From Methanobacteriales archaeon HGW-Methanobacteriales-1 (GTDB lineage Archaea > Methanobacteriota > Methanobacteria > Methanobacteriales > Methanobacteriaceae), in the NCBI GenBank assembly GCA_002839705.1, contig PGYO01000004.1, positions 124,001 through 188,000 on the forward strand: a DNA stretch of 64,000 nt, written 5' to 3'. Shown here in pieces: positions 20,723 through 28,801 of this stretch; within the stretch, counting starts at the first letter, position 1, and each line of letters opens with the position of its first letter. The position numbers and the translations under genes are program-made. The notes below the pieces were generated by a model. That model saw only the letters and a list, made by a program, of their open reading frames with translations. It did no database searches and was not told where the DNA came from.

Positions 20723-22411
20723 ATGAATAAATCATCAATGATGAAACCAGAAAAAATTAGTTGTGCAAAGGCAATTATAAATATTCTAGAACAAGAAGAT
20801 GTTGAATGGATTTTTGGACATCCTGGAGAACAAATACTATCTTTATATGATGCCCTGAGATCATCACCAATAAATCACGTTTTAGTTCGTCATGAACAAT
20901 CAGCAGCCCATGCTGCAGACGGCTATGCTCGTGCATCTGGAAAATTTGGAGTATGTGTGGCTACTGCCGGTCCTGGCGCTTTAAACTTAGTTATGGGAGT
21001 TGCTACTGCTTATCGAGACTCAATTCCAATATTAGTAATTACTGGAGATGTTCCCACAAATCAAAGAGGTCAGAATACATTTCAAGACATTGACCTCTGT
21101 TCAGTATTTAAGCCAATTAGCAGAAAAACTTTCTATTCATTTAATGTCAAAGAAGCCATTTCAAATTTGAAAAAATCCATTGAAATGCTAAAAAAAGGGC
21201 CAACTGGACCAATTCATCTTAATTTACCTAAAGATATTCTGGATAGTCTTGTTGATGAAAATATTATTTTTAAAGATTCCAATATTGATTTTGAATCTGG
21301 AAGTCTCGAAAATTCGCAATCAGATTTATCAAAACTAAAAAAAGTAGTTGAATCAATTAAATCTGCTAAAAAACCATTAATAGTTGCTGGAGCGGGTTTA
21401 ATTTGGTCAGGTGCTTTAAATGAGATTAAAGAATTTGTTAATAAAACCCAAATCCCTCTGGCCACCACTTATCATGGCCGTGGAATATTAAGAGAAGATG
21501 ATGATTATTGTATGGGCCTTATTGGGAATCGAGGAACTCCCGTGGGCAATTACGCCGGTGCCAATTGTGATGTGGTTTTAGGTTTAGGTTGTCGTTTTTC
21601 AGAGCGAACACTTACTGGAATAGGTTCTGGAGAAAATAATCCGCAGATTGTTCAAGTAAATATGGATTCTGAAACATTAAAAGGAGATATTAACCTTCAA
21701 ATGGATGTTAAGGAATTTTTAAATGAAATTATGAAAATTTCAGAATCAATAATGCCTGAAAATAATCCCCATAGCACATTATGGTTAAAAGAATTACAAG
21801 CATACTCCCAAGGCCATCCGGCATCATATGATACTAAATTTTTTTATTCCGAGGTTCCTTTAAAACCCCAGCAGGCCATAAAAGAGATTTTAGATGCTGC
21901 AAATGATTCAACCATTGTTAATGATGCTGGAACCCACACTACTTGGGTTACTCTTTATAAAAAAGTCTTAAGGCCATTTTCATTGCTATTCTCTGGTGCA
22001 TTTGGGCCCATGGGATATGGTCTGCCTGCTGCCATCGGAGCATCCTTTGCTAGACCTGTTGAGAGCATAGTGGCCATTATAGGAGATGGTGGATTTCAAA
22101 TGACAATCCAAGAATTGGCTACGGTTCATCAAAACAATTTATCTATGGTTATATGTCTAATCAACAATAGTTCATTGGGCATTATTCGCCAATGGCAGGA
22201 AATGTACCACGGTGGTAGCTATGAAGTAGAATTGGAAAACCCTGACTTTATTAAGTTAGCCCAGGCCTATGGAATTGAAGCCGTGCGAGTTGAATCCCCA
22301 GGAGATGTATTTAAATTTGTTAAAAAAGGAATTGAAATGAAAAAACCATTCTTGATTGATATTTCGGTGAAAGAAGAGAATATACCCCTTCCAGATTTTA
22401 TAAAAGAATGA
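20723..22411 (+). CDS. Acetolactate synthase large-subunit-like ThDP enzyme
   Basis: 562-residue thiamine-diphosphate enzyme. The catalytic Glu58 is in RHEQSAAHAADGYAR. The central domain follows at about 200-330, and the ThDP/Mg motif runs from GDGGFQMTIQELAT to LINNSS. The overall pattern fits IlvB. There is no small subunit (ilvN) or other branched-chain gene beside it, so it is a stand-alone paralog. Acetolactate synthase, sulfopyruvate/oxalyl-type or indolepyruvate-type chemistry cannot be told apart by eye. It sits divergent from acs, so pyruvate/acetyl metabolism is a reasonable guess. Confidence 0.8.
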   Translation: MNKSSMMKPEKISCAKAIINILEQEDVEWIFGHPGEQILSLYDALRSSPINHVLVRHEQSAAHAADGYARASGKFGVCVATAGPGALNLVMGVATAYRDSIPILVITGDVPTNQRGQNTFQDIDLCSVFKPISRKTFYSFNVKEAISNLKKSIEMLKKGPTGPIHLNLPKDILDSLVDENIIFKDSNIDFESGSLENSQSDLSKLKKVVESIKSAKKPLIVAGAGLIWSGALNEIKEFVNKTQIPLATTYHGRGILREDDDYCMGLIGNRGTPVGNYAGANCDVVLGLGCRFSERTLTGIGSGENNPQIVQVNMDSETLKGDINLQMDVKEFLNEIMKISESIMPENNPHSTLWLKELQAYSQGHPASYDTKFFYSEVPLKPQQAIKEILDAANDSTIVNDAGTHTTWVTLYKKVLRPFSLLFSGAFGPMGYGLPAAIGASFARPVESIVAIIGDGGFQMTIQELATVHQNNLSMVICLINNSSLGIIRQWQEMYHGGSYEVELENPDFIKLAQAYGIEAVRVESPGDVFKFVKKGIEMKKPFLIDISVKEENIPLPDFIKE

Positions 22412-22570
22412 TTTTATTATTGATTAAATTTTGTTAATCTTCAAAAATATTCCAAATATAAATCAAAATATCACTCAATGAATAGAAATATTAATCAAAA
22501 TGACCAAAGATAATTTATTAATAAAATTTATGATAAAAGGGATAATTAAAAATAGGGAAAAGGTGATTTA

Positions 22571-23923
22571 ATGAAAGTATTGATGATTAATCCACCACAT
22601 ATCCTTTCTAAATATAAATTTATAGGTCTTGTAGCCCCTCCTCTGGGCATAAGTTATATAGCAGCAGTTTTAGAAGAAAATGATATAAATGTGAGTATAA
22701 TTGATGCTTCTGCCATGGAAATGGACTGGGAAGAACTGGAAAAAGAAATAGAAAAGACTTCACCAGATGTGATCGGAATAACCGCTCTCACACCCACTAT
22801 TGAAAATGCAATAACCACTGCTAAAATTGCTAAAAATGTAATGCCCGAATCTAAAATCATTCTAGGAGGATATCACCCCACATTCACATTTAAAGAACTA
22901 GTAGAATACGATTTTTTAGATATAATCATGATAGGGGAAGGAGAATACACCATGTTAGAGCTGGTGAAAGCTCTGGATAATGGTTCCAACTTACGAGATG
23001 TAAAGGGAATTGCTACTAAAAATTTTGTAACACCATCTCGAGAAATAATAGAAGATTTAGACACTCTACCTTTTCCAGCACGTCACCTATTACCCATGGA
23101 TGAATATAAAATTCTTAATATTAAACTTCCCACCGGAACCATGATATCTGGAAGGGGCTGCCATTACCAGTGTTCTTTTTGCTCATCAGCGGCCATGCAT
23201 GGTAAAAAATTACGTATGCGGTCTGCAAACAATGTTGTGGATGAAATTGAACACCTTATCAATGATCATAACACAAAAATGATTGCTTTTATGGATGATA
23301 CTTTTACCATTAATAAAAAAAGAGTTGAAAGTGTCTGTGATGAAATAAAAGAAAGAGATTTAGACGTTTTTTGGGGTTGTACCACCAGAGTAGATACTTT
23401 ATCAAAAAGTCTGATGGAAAAAATGAGCGATGCTGGATGCATAACTCTTTTTATGGGTGTAGAATCTGCCGACCAACAAATACTGGATAGTGTTAATAAA
23501 AAAACAACCATAAATAAAGTAAAGTCTGCTTTTGAAATGGCCCGAAAATATGATATGCGAACTGTTGCCTCAGTAGTACTGGGAATGCCTGGAGACAGCA
23601 GGGAAAACATATTAAAAACCATAAAATTTGTTAAAAACTTAAATCCTAATTATGCTATATTTTCTCTAGCCACACCGTATCCTGGAACATTATTTTACAA
23701 ACAAGCAGTTTCACAAAATTTAATTAAGGTTAATGACTGGTCCAAATATACCCTACTAAGTCCTGTTCTGGAAACCATGGATTGTTCCCTGGAAGAACTT
23801 AAAAAACTTCAAAAAAAAGCTTTCCGGTCTTTTTATCTCAGACCCAATTATTTGATAAACCAGGCACGTAAAGATGGATTTGTGCTTATAAAAACTGCTG
23901 CGGCAATTGTTAAAGAAGTTTAA
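22571..23923 (+). CDS. B12-binding radical SAM protein
   Basis: 450 residues. The N-terminal 130 residues or so form a cobalamin-binding Rossmann domain (PPLGISYIAAVLE, then GGYHPT). The radical SAM domain has GRGCHYQCSFC, the Cx3Cx2C cluster, near residue 198, then 'FMDDTFTINKKR' and 'GVESADQQILDSVNKK'. Many such enzymes methylate or rearrange unreactive carbons (BchE, HpnP and lipid-modifying types). The substrate is unknown. A GGTGAT site precedes the ATG. It lies between the ThDP enzyme and a convergent aminotransferase and forms no clear pathway with them. Confidence 0.85.
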   Translation: MKVLMINPPHILSKYKFIGLVAPPLGISYIAAVLEENDINVSIIDASAMEMDWEELEKEIEKTSPDVIGITALTPTIENAITTAKIAKNVMPESKIILGGYHPTFTFKELVEYDFLDIIMIGEGEYTMLELVKALDNGSNLRDVKGIATKNFVTPSREIIEDLDTLPFPARHLLPMDEYKILNIKLPTGTMISGRGCHYQCSFCSSAAMHGKKLRMRSANNVVDEIEHLINDHNTKMIAFMDDTFTINKKRVESVCDEIKERDLDVFWGCTTRVDTLSKSLMEKMSDAGCITLFMGVESADQQILDSVNKKTTINKVKSAFEMARKYDMRTVASVVLGMPGDSRENILKTIKFVKNLNPNYAIFSLATPYPGTLFYKQAVSQNLIKVNDWSKYTLLSPVLETMDCSLEELKKLQKKAFRSFYLRPNYLINQARKDGFVLIKTAAAIVKEV

Positions 23924-24082
23924 TTCCATTTAAGTTAAAAAATTAATATCTAATCAATAATAGATGATTATTAAATAGTCAAAATATTAATACATTATAA
24001 TATTATTTTTCTAAAATAGAATAAAAAAAAATAAAAATAGAAATTATTAATCGTAAAAATAAAAATAACGATTAAATATTTA

Positions 24083-25237
24083 TTAGATATTATCTGGCAA
24101 GTAGGTATCTGCTACAGCAGCTACACCTTCACCCATATTCACTTCGAAACCTAACTCTCTAAGAGTCATTTCCAGAGCAGAAAATGTAGTTATGAGTTCT
24201 CTGTGAGTAATATTACCCATGTGGCCAATTCTGAAAATATTTCCCTTGAGGTGATCTTGGCCACCGGCCAGTTCTACCCGATATTTGTTTCTCATGGTTC
24301 CTCGAAGTTCTCCGTCACTTACTCCTTCGGGCATGTTTACAGCCGTAACAGTAGTAGAAGATACAGATTCATCAGGAAACAGTTCCAAGTTTAAGGCTTT
24401 TATAGCATTCCTAGTAGCTTTAGCAGCTATTTGATGCCTTTTAACTCTATTGGCCAGGCCTTCTTCCATAATTATGTCCAGTGCTTCATGCATAGCATAC
24501 ATTAAAGAGACAGATGGTGTGTAAGGAGTTTCTGGTGGTTCAGCATCACCACTTTTGCGGTATTTTTTCATGTTAAGGTAGTAACTTTTTGCTTCAACCT
24601 TATCCACAACATTCCATGCGTCATTACTTAAAGTAATAGCTGCCATACCTGGAGGTGCTGCCATACACTTCTGGGATCCAGTGACACAGATGTCAATTCC
24701 ATAGCCATCCACATCCACTTCATCTCCAGCCAGTGAAGAAACAGTGTCTACCACATAAAGAGCGTCATAGTCACTCATTATTTTTCCAATTTCTTTAATA
24801 GGGTTTGAAACACCCGTGGAGGTCTCATTGTGTACCACAGTGACAGCTTTTATGTCTTCATTCTCTTCTAAGGCATATCCGATCTCGTCAGGGTTTACAC
24901 CTTTTCCCCATTCCACATCAATAACCTCACTCTGGCCACCAAATGCATCAACGATCTGGCCAAATCTTTGGCCGAACTTTCCGCCGACTACACTCAGTAT
25001 TTTATCTCCAGGGTTAATGATATTGGCCATGGCCGCTTCCATAGCAGCAGTACCAGACCCGGTGATAAGGTAAGACTTATTATTTGTCCGGAAGACATCT
25101 GACATCATTTCAGTAGTTTCGCTCAGAATTTTACCGAATAAAGCACTTCGGTGATTCACAATGTTCTCGGACATGGCTTTCAGGACTCGGGGAGCCACCC
25201 GTGTCGGCCCGGGAATCATTAGCAATGTTTCATCCAT
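24083..25237 (-). CDS. Class V aminotransferase (alanine-glyoxylate/serine-pyruvate type)
   Basis: 384-residue PLP enzyme. Key features are the N-terminal 'MIPGPTRVAPRVL', TGSGTAAMEAA for cofactor phosphate, 'VVDTVSSLAGDEVDVD' with the PLP Asp, and the Schiff-base Lys in TGSQKCMAAPPG. It matches the methanogen group typified by the broad-specificity enzyme of Methanocaldococcus, proposed to serve phosphoserine and related transaminations. The exact substrate is inferred only. A strong GGAGGTTTTTT ribosome site lies upstream. Confidence 0.88.
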   Translation of the reverse strand: MDETLLMIPGPTRVAPRVLKAMSENIVNHRSALFGKILSETTEMMSDVFRTNNKSYLITGSGTAAMEAAMANIINPGDKILSVVGGKFGQRFGQIVDAFGGQSEVIDVEWGKGVNPDEIGYALEENEDIKAVTVVHNETSTGVSNPIKEIGKIMSDYDALYVVDTVSSLAGDEVDVDGYGIDICVTGSQKCMAAPPGMAAITLSNDAWNVVDKVEAKSYYLNMKKYRKSGDAEPPETPYTPSVSLMYAMHEALDIIMEEGLANRVKRHQIAAKATRNAIKALNLELFPDESVSSTTVTAVNMPEGVSDGELRGTMRNKYRVELAGGQDHLKGNIFRIGHMGNITHRELITTFSALEMTLRELGFEVNMGEGVAAVADTYLPDNI

Positions 25238-25574
25238 TTAAAAAACCTCCAAATATTTGCAGCTTATAAAAGAGTTTGAATTATAATCCACACAAGGACT
25301 TCATATGTCCCTAGTTTATATCTAAATTATTCTAACTTAAAAACCTTATTTAACATCAAATGATGGCAAGTTAATATTTACTAATATTTTTATCCAAATC
25401 ATGTGAAATGTACAGATTTGTGTCATATCTTAACTAATAAAATGATGAACTAAATCCATGAATACTAATCCATAGTTTTATTAATTTTAATTTAATTGAA
25501 CTTCATTTAATAAATGATTATGGAGAAAAAATCATTACAAATATTTATTTTGATGTAGTTTCTAATTTAATCTA
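25238..25574. other. Divergent intergenic region, aminotransferase / mptE
   Basis: 337 bp with no gene. Toward mptE there is a TATA-like AAATATTTATT at about 25539-25549, roughly 28-30 bp before ATG 25575, suggesting a leaderless mptE message. No repeat or riboswitch was recognised. Confidence 0.45.
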
Positions 25575-26348
25575 ATGGAAATTGAAACCTGGATGGCATG
25601 GTATAAAGAAATACTCCAGAATTTTGGATTTGATAGAAAGTCTGATGAAGAATCTGCTGAGTATCTGAATGATTATTTAAAAAATCAGTTTATAAATGGT
25701 GATGGGAATAAAAAAGCTATTTCTTTTAGTGATTTGCCTACAAGAGAAAATATTATTGTTTTTGGGGCCGGACCATCCCTTAAAAAGCATATAAATAGAC
25801 TTAAACCGAAAATATCTGCAAACACAGATCAATTTATTTTAATATCTGCTGATGGGGCCACCACAGCATTAATAGAAGAAAATATAGTTCCCCATATAAT
25901 TGTGACCGATTTAGATGGCAAATTAGAAGATATTCTAAATGCCAATTCACAAGGTGCATTTTTAGTTGTTCATAGCCATGGAAACAATCTAGATGCTCTA
26001 AAATCAAACTTAAATAATTTGAAAAATGTTCTGGGGACCACTCAAAGTTACTCTTTAGAATATGTTCATAATTTCGGTGGTTTTACTGATGGTGACCGGT
26101 GCATGTTTTTAGCTGTTGAATTAGGGGCCAAAAATCTTATTATGGCTGGCATGGACTTTGGAGAAGTAGTTACTAAATATTCGAGGCCAGATATGAAAGA
26201 TAAAGTTGGGCCTGCTGATGATATAAAGAAATTGAAGCTGAAGTATGCTGAAAGACTGGTGGAATGGATAGCTGAGAATGAAGATGTTTATATTTATAAT
26301 TTAGTTAAAAAAGCAGATTTTAATTTTGTATTTAAGAATTTATTTTAA
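25575..26348 (+). CDS. mptE: 6-hydroxymethyl-7,8-dihydropterin pyrophosphokinase MptE
   Basis: 257-residue DUF115-family kinase that diphosphorylates 6-hydroxymethyl-7,8-dihydropterin on the way to methanopterin, the methanogen C1 carrier. Typical elements are 'IVFGAGPSLKKHI', 'ISADGATTALIEENIVPHIIVTDLDG' type segments, 'VVHSHGNN' and 'GGFTDGDRCMFLA'. There is no ribosome site, so it is probably leaderless. It is followed 84 bp later by the Orc1/Cdc6 gene in the same direction. Confidence 0.92.
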   Translation: MEIETWMAWYKEILQNFGFDRKSDEESAEYLNDYLKNQFINGDGNKKAISFSDLPTRENIIVFGAGPSLKKHINRLKPKISANTDQFILISADGATTALIEENIVPHIIVTDLDGKLEDILNANSQGAFLVVHSHGNNLDALKSNLNNLKNVLGTTQSYSLEYVHNFGGFTDGDRCMFLAVELGAKNLIMAGMDFGEVVTKYSRPDMKDKVGPADDIKKLKLKYAERLVEWIAENEDVYIYNLVKKADFNFVFKNLF

Positions 26349-26432
26349 TTTTATTTGTTTAATTTTTGAATTTATAAAATTATATTTTTAGAACATCTCA
26401 TAAATTCTAACATACACATACTTTATTAATTA

Positions 26433-27578
26433 ATGAAACCAACTATCTTTATGGAAATTGAAGATATTTTATTACACGATGAGACCATCTTCAAAAATAT
26501 TAATGCTTTTGACCCGGATTATTTGCCAGAAAGCTACAAATACCGGGATTCACAGATGGAAGCCCTTGCAATATGCATCAGGCCAGCTTTAAAAAAGGGA
26601 AGGCCTATTAATGCAGTTGTTTTAGGTTCATGTGCTACTGGAAAAACCACGGCCATTAAAAAAATATTTTACATGGTAGAACGCAATTCGGAGAAAGTTG
26701 TTTGTTGTTATATTAACTGTCAACTCCATACTACTCGTTTTGGGATTTTCTCTCAAATTTATCAGAGAGTGTTTGGACATTTCCCCCCAGAGACCGGAGT
26801 TCCTTTTTCTAGAATATATCAAAAAATTATGCAGCATCTTGTATCTGAAGAAAAAGCTCTGGTTGTGGCCTTAGATGATGTTAATTATCTGTTCCACAGC
26901 AAAAATGCTAACAAAATATTTTATGACATACTTCGGGCCCATGAGGTATTTCCAGGTGCTAGAACTGGAGTTTTTGCCATTTTATCAGACATAGAATTTA
27001 GATTTGCCCTGGATAAAAATGTTAATTCTATTTTCATTCCTCAGGACGTTATATTTCAGCCTTATGCGCGAGAAGAAATATATAGCATCCTTAAAGAAAG
27101 AACTAGTCTTGGTTTTTATCCTGAAGTAATTTCTGATGAAATATTAGATGAAATAGTAGAGCGGACTTCAGAGAGTGGCGATCTTAGAGTAGGTATAGAC
27201 CTCTTAAGAGTTTGTGGAAATTTAGCAGAATCAGAAGCTTCTAGAACAATCGAAAACAAACATTTAGACGAAGCTTTAAAACGAACCGGGCCTGCAAGTT
27301 TAGCTCACACACTTAATTCTCTTTCAGATCTTGAAAACAGTCTTTTAGAATTAATAATTAATTTCAAAGATGAAAATTTAACTGCTGGAAGCCTTTATGA
27401 ATTATTTAAACAGAATACTGGAACCAGCTATTCTTCATTCAATCGAACCCTGGATAAACTGGAATTTCTCCGGTTAATTGATACCAAGTTCACTGGAAAA
27501 GGAATGAGAGGGAATTCCCGGCTAATAATATTAAGATTTAGCCAGGATGAAATCAATAAATGCATGGTTCAACCCTAA
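26433..27578 (+). CDS. cdc6: Orc1/Cdc6-type replication initiator paralog
   Basis: 381-residue AAA+ ATPase with a C-terminal winged helix (about 300-375). Walker A is GSCATGKTT (65-73) and Walker B is VVALDDVN (about 145-152), both divergent from the usual GPxGTGKT and hhhhDExD forms. The 'RSGDLR' sensor-2-like segment reads SESGDLRVGIDLLR. The family role is origin recognition and MCM loading. The divergent motifs suggest the second, less canonical Cdc6 of this order. Whether it has its own origin nearby is not shown. Confidence 0.88.
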   Translation: MKPTIFMEIEDILLHDETIFKNINAFDPDYLPESYKYRDSQMEALAICIRPALKKGRPINAVVLGSCATGKTTAIKKIFYMVERNSEKVVCCYINCQLHTTRFGIFSQIYQRVFGHFPPETGVPFSRIYQKIMQHLVSEEKALVVALDDVNYLFHSKNANKIFYDILRAHEVFPGARTGVFAILSDIEFRFALDKNVNSIFIPQDVIFQPYAREEIYSILKERTSLGFYPEVISDEILDEIVERTSESGDLRVGIDLLRVCGNLAESEASRTIENKHLDEALKRTGPASLAHTLNSLSDLENSLLELIINFKDENLTAGSLYELFKQNTGTSYSSFNRTLDKLEFLRLIDTKFTGKGMRGNSRLIILRFSQDEINKCMVQP

Positions 27579-27644
27579 TCACAAGATTGATGAAAGGGTG
27601 GGGTTTTTAAATTATTTCTGCCATTTTGAGTGCTTGGGGAGGCA

Positions 27645-27687
27645 AAATTATGGTTAACCGTTTATGATTTAACAATGACCATAATTT
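27645..27687. repeat. 10-bp perfect inverted repeat after cdc6
   Basis: AAATTATGGT (27645-27654) and ACCATAATTT (27678-27687) are a perfect inverted repeat with a 23-nt spacer, between cdc6 and a convergent small membrane gene. The left arm follows GGGGAGGC, which resembles a ribosome site before a 5-codon frame. It could be a terminator for either side. Confidence 0.5.
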
Positions 27688-27690
27688 ATA

Positions 27691-27870
27691 TTAAAATCCG
27701 GCAGGATAATTAGAGTTAGGGGCACCAGCCACAAAAAGTATGCTGAATATAAGTACCCCGGTGATAAAGAGCATCACCATGCATGATTGAACATTAATGG
27801 CCCTTAAGTCAAATAAAGGCTTTTTTTTTCTTAGATTTGGGATTGAATTGGACTTACCAACTTTAAACAT
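27691..27870 (-). CDS. Small single-span membrane protein, unknown
   Basis: Predicted 59-residue protein (64 if the upstream in-frame ATG at 27885 is used). A basic N-terminus (KSNSIPNLRKKK) precedes one hydrophobic segment of about 22 residues (CMVMLFITGVLIFSILFV) and a short tail, so it would be an N-in single-pass membrane peptide. GTGAT lies just before ATG 27870. I do not recognise a family. A class III pilin-type signal was considered but the cleavage motif is absent. It might not be expressed. Confidence 0.45.
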   Translation of the reverse strand: MFKVGKSNSIPNLRKKKPLFDLRAINVQSCMVMLFITGVLIFSILFVAGAPNSNYPAGF

Positions 27871-28080
27871 TGAAATCACTTCCACACTACTATCATTGAC
27901 TTAAAGAGTATTTAACAAAAGAGATAGAGAGCATATGAAAAGTAATCATATTATATTCAATATTTTTAGTTTACAAAATTAAAAATAAAAAAGGTTCAGA
28001 TATAATTATATATACTAATTATTAATCATCATCATTTATTAAATTTAAACCATTTAACATTCTTTAATTAAAAATTAAAT

Positions 28081-28088
28081 AAGGAGAG
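28081..28088 (+). promoter_or_regulatory. Strong ribosome site 6 nt before an in-frame ATT
   Basis: AAGGAGAG is the best Shine-Dalgarno in this gap. The only near-cognate codon at the right distance and in frame with archease is ATT at 28095. The annotated TTG at 28140 lies 51 nt away and has no clear site of its own. Confidence 0.5.
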
Positions 28089-28139
28089 CATAATATTTTA
28101 GATAATAATTTAAAAGAAAATAAATCTGAAGATGCAGCA

Positions 28140-28559
28140 TTGAAGTTTGAATTCTTTGATGTAACTGCGGATGCAGGATTCTGGGCCTATGGTTCCACCC
28201 TAGAAGAGTCTTATGAAAATGCAGGCCTGGCCATGTTTGAGATAATGACTGATGCCACACAAGTTTCTCCAGTAGTTAAAAAAGAATTCACCATCGAATC
28301 TGAAGATAAAGTTTCACTTCTATACGATTGGCTGGAAGAGTTATTGTTTTTACATGACGTGGAGTTCATTCTTTTTTCCAAATTTAAAGTAAACATAACC
28401 CCCTTAGAAGAAGGTTATAAATTAAAAGCAGAAGTTTGGGGAGATGAAATCAATCGTGAAATCCATGAACAGAGAGATGAAGTAAAGGCCGTTACTTTTC
28501 ACCTCATGGAAGTGAATAAGGAAAATAGATATAGTGTGAGGGTTATTTTGGATTTATAG
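28140..28559 (+). CDS. Archease (RtcB tRNA-ligase cofactor)
   Basis: Activates the RtcB RNA ligase by promoting guanylylation and turnover. 'FEFFDVTADAGFWAYG' at the start, 'YDWLEELLFLHDVE' in the middle and 'VKAVTFHLMEV' with 'RVILDL' at the end are diagnostic. The metal-binding Asp residues of the family are present (D7 and D12, and the terminal D). rtcB lies 242 bp downstream in the same direction. The start is uncertain: TTG 28140 gives 139 aa, while an ATT at 28095 behind a strong ribosome site would add 15 residues. Confidence 0.92.
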   Translation: MKFEFFDVTADAGFWAYGSTLEESYENAGLAMFEIMTDATQVSPVVKKEFTIESEDKVSLLYDWLEELLFLHDVEFILFSKFKVNITPLEEGYKLKAEVWGDEINREIHEQRDEVKAVTFHLMEVNKENRYSVRVILDL

Positions 28560-28610
28560 GAATATTTTAATACTTATTAATATATTCAGTTTTATAACAA
28601 CTTTAGTATC

Positions 28611-28703
28611 GTGTATAAATATAAATGCCAAAATACACAAATGGTTTATTAACTTAGAATTGAATTTCAGAGTTTTAGTATTATCAAATTATGTGTATAA
28701 ATA
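28611..28703 (+). promoter_or_regulatory. Duplicated TATA-like element before rtcB
   Basis: GTGTATAAATA occurs at 28611-28621 and again at 28693-28703, 82 bp apart, in the archease-rtcB gap. Each contains TATAAATA, so rtcB may have tandem promoters independent of archease. Confidence 0.45.
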
Positions 28704-28801
28704 AAATATTTTTAATTTTAGCTGTTTATAGTGAATTATTTATCTTAAAATAAATTAAAAATAAATTAAAAAGCTTTAAAAAACAGCACAGAGGGTTTAT
28801 C

